Shown: positions 16,572-25,997, counted from the first letter of the stretch. The stretch is 50,522 nucleotides of DNA from Candidatus Hodarchaeota archaeon (GCA_029856365.1 JAHQWW010000018.1:1-50522); one strand, 5' to 3'. The notes: a model not told the origin generated them from the letters alone. Numbers and translations: made by a program.

Positions 16572-17384
16572 CTATTTATATACTCCTTGATTTGACAATT
16601 GGACTTTCCATAAAGTTTTCACAGTTTCTTCTTCAGTAAAATGTAGTGCCTCAGCACAAACTATCAGAGCTTGAGGAGGACCAATTTTTCCCCAAGCTAA
16701 TGTTGTCACTTTGTCAGCAGCACCAGCCGAAATAACCTCCCTTTCAGTTCCAATGTGAGCCAAACCAACTAATAAGTCAGTTTTTATGAAAACATTTTCT
16801 TTTCTTTTTTCTTCTAATTCCAATAGAATGGAAATTGCTTCATTCACCGCGAGGAACTCTCCAGTAATTAGATCAATATCTAGAAGAACTAGTGTATGAG
16901 CTCCTATTTGTTTATTAAGTTTGATTACTTTATATGGAAATTCACTTGCATTATGAGGAAAGGGACAGGTTACTGTCCTGCCAAAACGATATGCTGACAA
17001 CCCAGAAACAGAAGCAGCAGCAGTTACTATAGAAGAATTATGGATAATCCGACATTTAAAACCTCTTTTGATTGCTGCTATTCTGAGAGAATTATGGGTT
17101 GTTGCAATAAAAGGATCTCCAGGAATTAAAATGGCTGCAGACTTTCCCTTAATGTTTTCTAAAAATAACTGATCATCATCTTCCAAATCTTTTCGGGAGA
17201 CAATGGTAATTTTTGGTTTAATTTGTTTCAGGAGTGGGGGAATTTCTCTAGGGACAAAATTGGTATATTGCTCAATGAAAACCTTATCAATATTTGTCAA
17301 GATATCAAGAGTTTCTAAAGTACAACTCTTGAGTCCTGATAATCCCATACCAATGAAAAAGAGCTCTGTTTCAGCTTTACGCAC
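16572..17384 (-). CDS. dphB: Diphthine synthase
   Basis: SAM-dependent methyltransferase (tetrapyrrole-methylase fold) that methylates the modified histidine of elongation factor 2 during diphthamide synthesis. LFFIGMGLSGLKSCTLETL is the N-terminal glycine-rich motif, IEQYTNFVP is typical of Dph5, and AAILIPGDPFIATTHNSLR is the conserved GDPxxATTH site. Length of 270 residues is normal. It lies about 80 bases downstream of the PUA gene on the same strand. Confidence 0.95.
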   Translation of the reverse strand: MRKAETELFFIGMGLSGLKSCTLETLDILTNIDKVFIEQYTNFVPREIPPLLKQIKPKITIVSRKDLEDDDQLFLENIKGKSAAILIPGDPFIATTHNSLRIAAIKRGFKCRIIHNSSIVTAAASVSGLSAYRFGRTVTCPFPHNASEFPYKVIKLNKQIGAHTLVLLDIDLITGEFLAVNEAISILLELEEKRKENVFIKTDLLVGLAHIGTEREVISAGAADKVTTLAWGKIGPPQALIVCAEALHFTEEETVKTLWKVQLSNQGVYK

Positions 17385-17467
17385 TTTTGGTCATCTGTTA
17401 AGAAATGTGAATCTATACTGCTGTACGATTAGGAATTATTTAACCTTTTTCTGGAAGATAACCATAG

Positions 17468-17965
17468 CTAGAGTTTTCCTTCCCAAATTGAATCACCAAG
17501 ATAGTGGATATTATGAATAACTTTCCCTTTTAAGCTAAGAAGTTCTTTCGAGGATTTTAAACTCTTTCCAAGAGCTAATACTGCATCTTGAGGATTAGAA
17601 ACAATTACAATACTATTGACATTGAATTCATGGTTCATAGAAGTAATTCCTTGGGCAAAAACGTCCGCACCGTTTAAGATATGCTGAACTGCTCCTTGAT
17701 CAACCTTTACGATAGGAAAATCAATGTGTGGATTCTCTCTAATAAATTGTATAGTTGGTAAATACCTATTCTCAAATAAAAAAAAACGAACTTCGTAGTT
17801 TCGATTAAAAAGCAGGTTATTTAAGTTTTCATCATCTTCGCTGATAAATTGAATATTTTCTTTCAAAACACTAACTGAGATATTAGGTGCAAAAATCGCT
17901 GTTATAATCTTTTTTCTTAATTTTGATCCAACTTCTTTTTTGGCAGGCATGAAATTCCAAACCAT
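17468..17965 (-). CDS. PUA-domain RNA-binding protein, MCT-1/Tma20-like
   Basis: 165 residues. The C-terminal PUA domain shows KVDQGAVQHILNGADVFAQGI, the signature of this RNA-binding fold, followed by a strand with NSIVIVSNPQDAVLALGKSL. The N-terminal half is a pre-PUA domain as in MCT-1, whose eukaryotic members act in translation re-initiation and ribosome recycling; archaeal homologues also resemble PUA partners of tRNA modification enzymes. The gene starts 5 bases after the FttA stop, so the two are probably co-expressed. The start may be ATG 17965 or ATG 17950. Confidence 0.8.
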   Translation of the reverse strand: MVWNFMPAKKEVGSKLRKKIITAIFAPNISVSVLKENIQFISEDDENLNNLLFNRNYEVRFFLFENRYLPTIQFIRENPHIDFPIVKVDQGAVQHILNGADVFAQGITSMNHEFNVNSIVIVSNPQDAVLALGKSLKSSKELLSLKGKVIHNIHYLGDSIWEGKL

Positions 17966-17970
17966 ACCTT

Positions 17971-19905
17971 CTAGTTGAACCGTATTGTTTCTAGGTTTAG
18001 TGGTACATCAACTTTGACATGATATCTTTTTGATAATGCCTGAGCCAATGATTGAGACTTTTTCCGTTGACCATGTATTAAAACGACCCTTTCAGGCTTT
18101 GGGCTGAGTTCACGGAAGAAATTCATAATCTCTCCTCTATCAGAATGGCCACTGAATCCGTCGATCTGATGAATTTCCATTTTAACTGGAAACATTTTCA
18201 TCCTACCATCTTCTATGCTGCGAATTTCTTTTACTCCTGAAGCTATTCGTCTACCCAGGGTTCCTTCAGCTTGGAATGATACAAAAACAATTGAATTACG
18301 TGGATCGTTAGCCAACTCTTTAAAGTATTCTACAGAATTACCTCCCGTCAACATACCTGAAGTAGCTAAAATAACAACAGGTTTCCCAGATAAAATTGAT
18401 TGTCTCTCACTTTGGTTGTCTACACGGTGAAATATTTCGCTTAAGAACGGGTTCTGCCCTTCATTAAATATTTGATCTTGTAAGAATGATGATAAATACT
18501 CTGGATGACATGAATGGATTGCTGTTGCTTCAGCAATTAATCCATCTAGGTATATAGGAACATCAACCAACTGGTGTTTTTGATAATAATTTGATAAGAC
18601 AACCATTAATTCTTGTGGTCGTCCTACAGCTAGGCTAGGGATCAGTACTTTTCCTCCTCGTTTTACTGTTTGATTAATGATTTTAATTAGCTGAACTTCA
18701 GCATCACCACGTTTAGGCATAATGTCTCTAGGCCCAGCATAAGTAGATTCCATGATAATGGACTCTAGACGGGGAAACTTCGTATTAGCACGATCTAATA
18801 ACCGAGATCTTTTCCCCTTGAAATCATTGGCAAAAGCGATATTATATCGTCCATCTCCAACGTGCATATGCATAATTGAGGATCCTAGAATATGCCCTGC
18901 CGGAGTCATAGTTAAGCGTATATCATTACTTAAATCAGTAACTTCCCCATATCGACGTGTTATAGTATGTAAAATCATTCTTTTAATATCACGCTGACTA
19001 TAAGGAACTAATTTATTCTCTCTTCCTGCCACATCAATGTAATCTTTCTGAAGAAGCGTCATGAGTGACAACGTTGCATCATTGGCGTAAACAGGCCCCC
19101 GATACCCCCATTTATATAAAAAAGGGAGCATCCCACTATGATCCAAATGTGCATGAGTAATAAGCACAGCATCAATGTCTGCAATATCAAATTCAGGGAC
19201 ATTGAAGAAAGGAAACATCTGGTTTGGTTCTCGAGATCCTACATTTATTCCACAATCAACAAGAATTTTTGTCTCAGCTGTTTCCAAAAGCATACAAGAT
19301 CTTCCAACTTCAGAAAAACCTCCTAAGCCTGTTAACCTAATGTAATCATCCTCGATAACCTTAGGACGATGTATACGCTTCCCAATATTCAATAATGCGT
19401 GTTTACGCAATTCAGATTTGTTGGTAAGGGTTTTTCTGATAGAATTTATTAATTGTGATTGTATTGGAGGAGATCTAACTACTTTTGGACGCCACATGGA
19501 ATCTCGTGCTATCTCACGCAGTGTCGTGCCACTACGTCCGATGACTGCCCCTGGTTTCTTCGCTTCAATGATGACTTCTCCTAACTCATCATCGAAAATT
19601 ACATTTGTTATTTCCGCGTTTTCAGGGACAATCTCCATGATCCTTGCTCGAGCTTCCTCTTTAGCTCTTCGTACTGATACGTCTGATCTAATGACTATTC
19701 TTTTTCTTAACGATTTCGCTAAACTTTTGACAATATCCCCATTTTCCATGAGAACTGTGGGATTTAAAGAATAAATGACTACAAAAGGCCCTTCGAACAC
19801 TACCTTGGACACCTGAGCATCTGGTGGTAATCTACTAATGAGATCTGCTTTTAGTTGGTCAATAGCTAATTCACGACTGAACTGTTTGTCCTTTTCTTTT
19901 ACCAT
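17971..19905 (-). CDS. fttA: Transcription termination factor FttA (aCPSF1), KH/beta-CASP ribonuclease
   Basis: A 644-residue protein with N-terminal KH domains (about 1-180, GAVIGRSGTTLREI being the GxxG loop) followed by a metallo-beta-lactamase plus beta-CASP nuclease. Catalytic motifs visible are THAHLDHSG (motif 2), TPAGHILGSS (motif 3), ANDFKG (motif 4) and GFSGHSDRGEI near the C-terminus. This domain order is the archaeal counterpart of CPSF73, a general termination factor that cleaves nascent RNA. Full length. It heads a minus-strand group with the PUA protein and dphB. Confidence 0.96.
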   Translation of the reverse strand: MVKEKDKQFSRELAIDQLKADLISRLPPDAQVSKVVFEGPFVVIYSLNPTVLMENGDIVKSLAKSLRKRIVIRSDVSVRRAKEEARARIMEIVPENAEITNVIFDDELGEVIIEAKKPGAVIGRSGTTLREIARDSMWRPKVVRSPPIQSQLINSIRKTLTNKSELRKHALLNIGKRIHRPKVIEDDYIRLTGLGGFSEVGRSCMLLETAETKILVDCGINVGSREPNQMFPFFNVPEFDIADIDAVLITHAHLDHSGMLPFLYKWGYRGPVYANDATLSLMTLLQKDYIDVAGRENKLVPYSQRDIKRMILHTITRRYGEVTDLSNDIRLTMTPAGHILGSSIMHMHVGDGRYNIAFANDFKGKRSRLLDRANTKFPRLESIIMESTYAGPRDIMPKRGDAEVQLIKIINQTVKRGGKVLIPSLAVGRPQELMVVLSNYYQKHQLVDVPIYLDGLIAEATAIHSCHPEYLSSFLQDQIFNEGQNPFLSEIFHRVDNQSERQSILSGKPVVILATSGMLTGGNSVEYFKELANDPRNSIVFVSFQAEGTLGRRIASGVKEIRSIEDGRMKMFPVKMEIHQIDGFSGHSDRGEIMNFFRELSPKPERVVLIHGQRKKSQSLAQALSKRYHVKVDVPLNLETIRFN

Positions 19906-20337
19906 TAATTCCTACCTCGGTGAAATGTGGTCTTTTTTTGAAACCCTTTGCATAAACAGCAGATTTTAGGGTATACAGTTAGTAAGTTATTATAGATTAA
20001 ATGTCAATGTATCCTTTTGTTAATCTTATGACAATTTTTTCTCTTATTTAGGATATATTCATTTTATTTTAGTGATTTGAATGATTAGTTATGAATAAAG
20101 ATGTGTAAAACCGTATAGAGGCCTTTCTTCTACACCCAAATAAGGGATCTTTCATATTTCTTTTCAAAGTCTGAAATTAGATACTACAATTATGGAATTA
20201 TGCGCCGAGTGCATAAGTCAAAGTTAATTGGAAGGAAATAGAAAATATCACAAGAACTAGAACTATTTGACTTAACTAAATCGAAAGAAGAACTTTTTCT
20301 TATTAAAATTCCCTTGTACACTCCTACACACACAGAG
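19906..20337. other. Intergenic between fttA and egsA
   Basis: Divergent regulatory region of about 430 bases. No tRNA or convincing ORF was seen; the minus-strand frame at 20190-20459 overlaps the egsA start and has no conserved content. It should hold the fttA promoter and the egsA promoter. Confidence 0.5.
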
Positions 20338-20347
20338 TTTATAAATA
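20338..20347 (+). promoter_or_regulatory. TATA box of egsA
   Basis: TTTATAAATA. A transcription start about 25 bases downstream falls near 20372, between the first in-frame ATGs and ATG 20395. This argues that 20395 is the real start and that the upstream 27 codons are promoter sequence. Confidence 0.5.
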
Positions 20348-20394
20348 TTGTGCCAATGTTCCCAAATGGGACTGGATACAAGGACAGCAAACAA

Positions 20395-21486
20395 ATGTCA
20401 GGATCAGAAATCCTCGAATCAGTGGTACCAAGATCAATTATAATTGGAAAATCAACCATTCATCGAATTCCCGATGTTATTCAATCACTTGGATTAAAAC
20501 AGAAGATAATGATTCTTACGGGCCCTCATACTCGGTTTGTCGTTGGAGAGGACATTTTTAATGTATTAACCAATCAAGGCATGAATTGTGAGATCGTTAT
20601 TGTTGAGAACGCATCTCTTGAAGCAGCAAAGAGTTATGTTGATCTTGTAGAGCAATATAAGCCTAATGTTATAATTGGGGCTGGGGGGGGGAAAAATATC
20701 GATGTTTGTAAATATTGTCTAAATCAAATATCTCGAAAATTGGAAATGATTTCTGTCCCGACGACAACCTCCCACGATGGTCTTGCTTCTCCTTTCATTT
20801 TCCTAAACGATCCTACAGAAAAATATATTGGAGAATGCCGACCTCCTATTGCTGTAATCGCAGATGTGGAGAAAATATTAAGTCATCCTGATTTAATTCG
20901 CTTTATTGCTGCAGGAGTCGGGGATACAGTTGGTAAAATCACTGCTATCTGGGATTGGCGACATGCTTGGCGTATAAAATCAGAAAAGTTTTCACGTTTT
21001 GTCGGAGGTGTTTTAGAAAATGCTGAAACTCTTTTTCAAAGTCAAGTATCTGAAGCTCTTATCGATCCTGAGCATGCTGTTCAGGTGGTATTAAAAGCAC
21101 TCCTGATTGCTGGAGTGTTAATGGGAACATCAAATGACATCCGTGTCGGTTATGGTTCGGAACATATGTTCTCGGCTGCATTAGCTGCACAAACTCCAAA
21201 TGCTGATATCCTTCATGGAGAACGAGTTGCGTTAGGAGCAATCATGATGGCCAAATTACAAGGACAGAATCACAGAAAAATTGTGAATATTCTAAAAAAT
21301 GTTGGCTGTCCAACAAATGTTGAAGATCTAAATGATAAAATTCTCCCTGAAGCCATTGTTACAGCACTTCATACAGCACATAAAACTAATTCAATGTATA
21401 CAGTATTAGGCCATTCCGGGTTAACAAAAGACGCTGCATTGAATATTGCTCAGATAACAGGAGTGATCAGCGAGCTTCATAAGTAA
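20395..21486 (+). CDS. egsA: sn-glycerol-1-phosphate dehydrogenase
   Basis: NAD(P)H-dependent enzyme that makes sn-glycerol-1-phosphate from dihydroxyacetone phosphate, the step that sets archaeal membrane-lipid stereochemistry. VVPRSIIIGKSTI opens the fold, GAGGGKNIDVCKY is the cofactor motif, PTTTSHDGLASP is the substrate and metal loop, and the zinc ligands fall in the aspartate near residue 165 and the GSEHMFS and LHGERVALG histidines. From ATG 20395 the protein is 363 residues, close to the family norm. The frame reaches back to 20314, but a TATA box sits inside that extension. Confidence 0.95.
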   Translation: MSGSEILESVVPRSIIIGKSTIHRIPDVIQSLGLKQKIMILTGPHTRFVVGEDIFNVLTNQGMNCEIVIVENASLEAAKSYVDLVEQYKPNVIIGAGGGKNIDVCKYCLNQISRKLEMISVPTTTSHDGLASPFIFLNDPTEKYIGECRPPIAVIADVEKILSHPDLIRFIAAGVGDTVGKITAIWDWRHAWRIKSEKFSRFVGGVLENAETLFQSQVSEALIDPEHAVQVVLKALLIAGVLMGTSNDIRVGYGSEHMFSAALAAQTPNADILHGERVALGAIMMAKLQGQNHRKIVNILKNVGCPTNVEDLNDKILPEAIVTALHTAHKTNSMYTVLGHSGLTKDAALNIAQITGVISELHK

Positions 21487-21573
21487 CATTTAAAATTGAT
21501 ATTTGGGTGGTCTTTTCTAGTTTCTATTTTAAACATCAAAATTAAAATCTTCATAAAAAGGATAAGAATCACA

Positions 21574-22314
21574 ATGGCATCTGACACTGAGAGCCCAGTT
21601 ATTGGTATTATTACCAGCAGCTTTACAGATGCAGGTCCACAAGTGATTTATAATACCACAAAAGAACATATATCCGAGGATCAGGCACTTAACCTTTCCA
21701 TTCGGATTATGACAGTCATTGGAGAGGAAATTTCGAAATATGAGCTTTATGGCCCACTGCCAGTCCCTTCAAATGATGAACTTCTATGTCTAGCTTATGT
21801 GTTTCGGGTAGAATCAACGTTTACGACTGACCCAAGGCTAAAATTCCGCCCAACAGTCATAAGTATAATCTTTAGAAGAGCCCTTAAGAGAGAGATTTCT
21901 CGTGCGCAAGGGATTATTTTATCATACCTTTCCCAAGTGACAGCTAAAGATTTCAAAAACGAGGATGACCTCAAACCAGAAAAAATGGAAGATATTCATA
22001 AAAGGTTATCAGCACTAATTGCTACAAACCCAGTCCGTATCTATATGATACAAAATGATCTCATCCAAGAACACACAGGGAGCCTTGATGTTCCCACAGA
22101 CGCTTACGTTATTGCTGATATGCAGACAAATGTCTTTTACATAATTTTCGAACCCTATATCTCACCTCTGCGAAAGCGGCAGGTTGTGATCCTTGTTGAC
22201 TCTCTCAATGAGAAAACATACCGAAGAAGATTCAATAAACAAATAATTGATTCTGAAGAGGAGGCAAGACGTCTTTTAAACTTCTATGGATTGAAACGTA
22301 GAAAGCAGCAATAA
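21574..22314 (+). CDS. Unknown, possible longin/roadblock-like N-terminal domain
   Basis: About 246 residues from ATG 21574. An in-frame start at 21496 would add a hydrophobic and basic stretch without an obvious ribosome binding site. The N-terminus (IGIITSSFTDAGPQVIYN, then a helix DQALNLSIRIMTVIGEE) has the strand-turn-strand-helix look of longin- or roadblock-type domains that accompany small GTPases in Asgard archaea. This is pattern resemblance only. The C-terminal part (residues 150-246) is alpha/beta with a basic end (RRKQQ). It is the first gene of a run with the 132-residue unknown, TrmI and the JAMM protein. Confidence 0.6.
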   Translation: MASDTESPVIGIITSSFTDAGPQVIYNTTKEHISEDQALNLSIRIMTVIGEEISKYELYGPLPVPSNDELLCLAYVFRVESTFTTDPRLKFRPTVISIIFRRALKREISRAQGIILSYLSQVTAKDFKNEDDLKPEKMEDIHKRLSALIATNPVRIYMIQNDLIQEHTGSLDVPTDAYVIADMQTNVFYIIFEPYISPLRKRQVVILVDSLNEKTYRRRFNKQIIDSEEEARRLLNFYGLKRRKQQ

Positions 22315-22331
22315 AAAAAGGGGGATTGATT

Positions 22332-22724
22332 GTGAAATTAGAGAGTGCTTATGGAATAGAACTAGACAGTCTTAAAGACTTGGTTCGCCTTGTCTCGAGT
22401 GCAAGTCCTGATCGCCCATCTACTATTTTTAAGTGGGATTCAGAAGATAACTCAGAGGTATATTATGGATCTTTCGCAATATTCCCAGGATACTACGATT
22501 TTAAAGCTTTGCCTGTTCTTTTCTTCGTTGTCCGCGATTCTTCGATTGAAGAGCAAAACCAATCGCTAGTACGATACGATTTACAGGCCAAAAAGAACCA
22601 GATCTCGTTTCTAAGCCATATAGAAGAAAAGGACCTAGAACATGTCCATACGGGTCTTGTAAGGTTCATTCCTATTGTGAAGCTAAAAAAGGCGCCTAAG
22701 ATTTTTTCTACCTTGACATTTTAA
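22332..22724 (+). CDS. Unknown protein upstream of trmI
   Basis: About 130 residues, not recognised. The start is GTG 22332, with GGGGG at 22320-22324 seven bases upstream; the frame itself opens at TTG 22326, too close to that site. Predicted as mostly beta strands (LPVLFFVVRDSS, VRYDLQAKKNQISFL) with an N-terminal helix. It begins 17 bases after the preceding gene and ends 12 bases before trmI, so it belongs to the same operon. No membrane segment or cysteine cluster. Confidence 0.65.
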   Translation: MKLESAYGIELDSLKDLVRLVSSASPDRPSTIFKWDSEDNSEVYYGSFAIFPGYYDFKALPVLFFVVRDSSIEEQNQSLVRYDLQAKKNQISFLSHIEEKDLEHVHTGLVRFIPIVKLKKAPKIFSTLTF

Positions 22725-22736
22725 GAAGGTCGTTTT

Positions 22737-23522
22737 GTGCTCAAAGAAGGGAACATTGTTCGTATAATTGAAATTTCTCAGAGACAATCAAAAGCCTGGA
22801 TAATATCTCTGGCGCAGAATGCTGAACTCTCAACACATCTTGGTAATATCCTCCATAATGATTGTATAGGTAAAAATTTTGGGGATATTCTATCCTTAAC
22901 CAAAGGAAAAGTTATTATCTCGAGACCTTCTCCTCGTGATTATATACGCTATTTTCGTTTAAAAACCCAAATTCTTTATGAAGATGATTGTGCTATCGCT
23001 TGTAGTCTTGCTGGGGTTGGTTCTGGTATGTATGTTGGAGAAGCAGGGACTGGTTCAGGAGCATTAACGACATTTCTAGCTCATCATGTCCAACCTTCAG
23101 GACATGTCTTTTCCTATGATATAAATACCAAGTATCTTACCAATGCTCAAAAAAATTTGGCAAAAACCGATTTATCTGATTACATAACGTTTAAACTTCA
23201 GGATATTCGTTCACCACTTGAAGAACGTGAATTGGACGCATTTTTCCTGGATTTTTCTTCTCCATATGAAGCCATTGATAATATTGCTCCCGTTCTAAAT
23301 GGTGGTGGGCACCTAGTCTGTTTCATTCCTAATTGGGGGCAAGTTGAACAAACTGTTGCTCAAATCAGACAATGTCCATATTTTGTACACCAAGAAACTT
23401 TTGAAATAACTCGTCGTAATTTCATTGTGAATCCAGATAAAGGTATAATGAGGCCTGTTTTTCGTGATCTTGTATATTCGGGTATACTTATCCATGCTAT
23501 TCGCGTTAATCCTGACAAATGA
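22737..23522 (+). CDS. trmI: tRNA (adenine57/58-N1)-methyltransferase
   Basis: Class I SAM methyltransferase of the TrmI family, forming m1A at tRNA position 57/58 in the T loop. It has the N-terminal beta-barrel extension, PRDYIRYFRLKTQILYEDD (family signature before the catalytic fold), GEAGTGSGALTTFLAHHV (SAM motif I) and LDAFFLDFSSPYEA (the D-P region of motif IV). Length of 261 is normal. Starts GTG 22737. It is tightly followed (9 bases) by the JAMM gene. Confidence 0.92.
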   Translation: MLKEGNIVRIIEISQRQSKAWIISLAQNAELSTHLGNILHNDCIGKNFGDILSLTKGKVIISRPSPRDYIRYFRLKTQILYEDDCAIACSLAGVGSGMYVGEAGTGSGALTTFLAHHVQPSGHVFSYDINTKYLTNAQKNLAKTDLSDYITFKLQDIRSPLEERELDAFFLDFSSPYEAIDNIAPVLNGGGHLVCFIPNWGQVEQTVAQIRQCPYFVHQETFEITRRNFIVNPDKGIMRPVFRDLVYSGILIHAIRVNPDK

Positions 23523-23531
23523 GATGTATAA

Positions 23532-24425
23532 ATGATACAGATCCCTAAACATGTCTATGAAAAGTTCTTGCGCTTTGCTTTGGAGAATGCTAACCCCTTA
23601 GATCCACGAAATTGGAAAGAATGCATCGGATTAGTTTTAGGACGAATCACAGAGGATGAGATTCTTATCACAGACATTGTACCCATCGGATCTGGCACTG
23701 CAGTTTTTGTTGACATTACAGATTACGAGAAGGTGTTTTCGTTAATTTTACCTAGCAGGATTAACGCTGGAGAAGTCATTGTAGGATGGGCACACACTCA
23801 TCCTGGACTTGGTCTCTTTCTATCAGGCACAGACATACGTACACAACAGATGTATCAGCAGATGCATCCAAAGGCTTTCGCTCTTGTATTAGATCCCACC
23901 AAAATTTCCAAAAATTTCTCTGGATTCAACATCTATCGTCTTGATGAGTTAAGATCTCATCCCAGAACTGTAGATTATTACTTTGACGAGTATTTTGATT
24001 TTTTAGCAAGTCGAGAAACCCTTACCTCTGAATTGTATCTAGTTCCAGAAGTCCCAGTCATTATTTCTGCAACCGAAGTTTCTTGGAATGCCATAAATAT
24101 TATGCTCTCTGGAGATACCGAGATTCCAGTTAATCAACCATTAGAAGTGAAATTGGAAATTAATTTACCCTTTTGTCAATTCATTCGCGTCGAATATCAG
24201 ATCAATACTGAGAATTTGGCAGAGGATCCGTTCCCAATGCAATTGCTTCATAGTAAGACCATTTACCACGAAATTATCTCGTCAGGCACCCTAAGTATCT
24301 TTACTTTTCGCCCCAAAAAGATTAAACCTACCTATATCCGAATCAAAAATCTCTTCCTATCAGATTACCAGCAAAAACTGCAAAAAATGCCCGATTTATG
24401 TTTGAAAACTCAAATAAAGGGATAA
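23532..24425 (+). CDS. JAMM/MPN+ metalloprotease-like protein with C-terminal extension
   Basis: The N-terminal MPN+ domain keeps a full JAMM zinc site: E30 in WKECIGLVLG and H88, H90, S98, D101 in HTHPGLGLFLSGTD. This is the catalytic arrangement of Rpn11, AMSH and prokaryotic RadC/JAB peptidases, which cleave isopeptide bonds of ubiquitin-like modifiers; WxHTHPG is Rpn11-like. About 140 further residues (160-297) form a beta-rich domain that is not recognised. No ubiquitin-like, E1 or E2 gene is in the window, so the substrate is unknown. It is the last gene of the operon with trmI and two unknowns. Confidence 0.85.
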   Translation: MIQIPKHVYEKFLRFALENANPLDPRNWKECIGLVLGRITEDEILITDIVPIGSGTAVFVDITDYEKVFSLILPSRINAGEVIVGWAHTHPGLGLFLSGTDIRTQQMYQQMHPKAFALVLDPTKISKNFSGFNIYRLDELRSHPRTVDYYFDEYFDFLASRETLTSELYLVPEVPVIISATEVSWNAINIMLSGDTEIPVNQPLEVKLEINLPFCQFIRVEYQINTENLAEDPFPMQLLHSKTIYHEIISSGTLSIFTFRPKKIKPTYIRIKNLFLSDYQQKLQKMPDLCLKTQIKG

Positions 24426-24439
24426 TCTAGAAAAGAAAT

Positions 24440-25186
24440 CTATTGAGCTGCTTGGCGATACTTACGATCCCCATAGAGTCCAAACACAACTAAGGTTAAA
24501 AATATGAATAAAACACCGACGAAGGCATAAATAATTACATATGGGGGGGTTGGATAGCTTTTTATAAGCTCAAATGTTATATTTTGGCGATAAAAACTAG
24601 TTATTGGTGTTTCATCGATTCCATTTATATGATATTGAACCCGAAACACGAATTTATAGACATCAAAGGTAGGTAATTCCAGAGAAGGAATAATCATAGC
24701 TTCGGATTTAGTGGAATTAGGCTCAAGAATGAATTCAACAAGGTTTAATCTAGGATTCTCTGAATCATAATAAATAGAAAGAATAGCAGTACGATTTAGA
24801 GTATGTTTTTCTCCTGAAATGACCCTATAGACATCTACAGCAAATTGGTGAATGACTAGACTCTCTGAACGTCCAATGACAGTTGAATAGCTAGCATTTA
24901 AGCGAAGAGTTGTCTTATTTACCAGTTGAGGTAGAGGATTTTCTTGAAATTCAGGGCTAAGAGCCTCTGAAATTAAATCTTCTAGAGGGACAAATCTGTT
25001 TTGTACCTTTGCTTCGATATTAACCACATCAATAATGAGTAAATCTGTATTAGCATTTACGTTGTTTGATGAGGCTTTGACTACAACTGGGAAAACAGAG
25101 AGTTGTTGTTCACATCCACTTGAAATGGTAATTATTAATAATAAAATCATAGCTTTTGCAAATAATTTTATCATTAGCAGTTTCAA
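24440..25186 (-). CDS. Secreted or lipoprotein-like protein with C-terminal membrane helix
   Basis: 248 residues. The N-terminus (KLFAKAMILLLIITISSGC) is a signal sequence ending in a lipobox-like SSGC. A beta-rich ectodomain spans residues 27-215, with several N-glycosylation sequons, and a transmembrane helix (YVIIYAFVGVLFIFLTLVVF) precedes a basic cytosolic tail (GDRKYRQAAQ). Having both a lipobox-like cysteine and a C-terminal anchor is redundant, so lipidation is uncertain. Not otherwise recognised. Convergent with the JAMM gene. Confidence 0.65.
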   Translation of the reverse strand: MKLLMIKLFAKAMILLLIITISSGCEQQLSVFPVVVKASSNNVNANTDLLIIDVVNIEAKVQNRFVPLEDLISEALSPEFQENPLPQLVNKTTLRLNASYSTVIGRSESLVIHQFAVDVYRVISGEKHTLNRTAILSIYYDSENPRLNLVEFILEPNSTKSEAMIIPSLELPTFDVYKFVFRVQYHINGIDETPITSFYRQNITFELIKSYPTPPYVIIYAFVGVLFIFLTLVVFGLYGDRKYRQAAQ

Positions 25187-25379
25187 CCTTATACATCTAG
25201 ATTAATTGCCCCGTTTTAGTAATTGGGCATTTGGACTTTTATTTCTTATTAAGATATAAGTGTTGAAGCTGTGATGCTTCTTCACTGTCGTTCTTAGTAT
25301 TCAATCTTGATACATACCTTACAAACCGAGCTGTTAATGAATGGGCACAGAAGCAGCCAGAAGTATAAATGGGTAAAGT

Positions 25380-25997
25380 TCAGTCGAGAAAGAGGATATT
25401 ATGCACTTTGTACCGGATGATATCTTCGCGACGACCTAACCTTGCTTCAATTGTATTATGTACGGTTAGAGATTTTTTACTAATTATTGCCCCACCTTCT
25501 ACTGAATCACTTTCAAAGGTTGTTACTTTAATTGTAGTTTTGATACCACTAATTTTCATAATTTCAGATTCTAATCGTTTAATATCGATTAGTGAGACGT
25601 CTTCTGAAGCAAGGTTAACGGTTAACTCTCCTCCTGTAAGAGCGACTCCTCCTTGTACTATAAGATTAGTTAAAGCGGAAAGATATTCCTCAGATTTTTT
25701 ATCTTTCCATTCTTGGATTCGTTTCAGACTTTCCGTAAATACTTGCTCTAATAACCTTCCTTTAACATTATTTAATTCAATCTTATTTGTTATCCGAAAT
25801 CGAGATAACTCACGTTGAGCCTTTTGTTCTTCTTCTTTCTCTTTTCCAGCTAAAATCTTCTGTGCTATCCGCTCTGATTCGCTATGAGCTTGATTGAGGA
25901 TCTCGCTAGCCTCTCGCTTGGCCTTTTCAAGAATAGCTCTAGCTTGTTGATTAGCTTCTTGGATAATTTCGCTTTCAAAATAATCATTTTCAGTCAT
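25380..25997 (-). CDS. atpE: A-type ATPase subunit E (peripheral stalk)
   Basis: 205 residues with the subunit E pattern: a long N-terminal coiled coil (residues 5-90, rich in Ala, Glu, Lys and Gln), then a globular C-terminal domain with YLSALTNLIVQGGVALTGGELTVN and VEGGAIISKKSLTVHNTIEARLGRREDIIR. That last block is the conserved end of the family. Subunit E pairs with H to form the stator stalks of the A1Ao ATPase. It is not next to other ATPase genes here: H and F are about 14 kb away and the catalytic subunits are not in the window. Confidence 0.9.
   Translation of the reverse strand: MTENDYFESEIIQEANQQARAILEKAKREASEILNQAHSESERIAQKILAGKEKEEEQKAQRELSRFRITNKIELNNVKGRLLEQVFTESLKRIQEWKDKKSEEYLSALTNLIVQGGVALTGGELTVNLASEDVSLIDIKRLESEIMKISGIKTTIKVTTFESDSVEGGAIISKKSLTVHNTIEARLGRREDIIRYKVHNILFLD

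Noticed and set aside
20190..20459. Minus-strand 89-residue frame before egsA
   Set aside because: Overlaps the egsA promoter and start, has no recognisable domain and no expression signal.
25369..25818. Plus-strand 149-residue frame
   Set aside because: Antisense to ATPase subunit E, which has clear family motifs; the plus frame has none.
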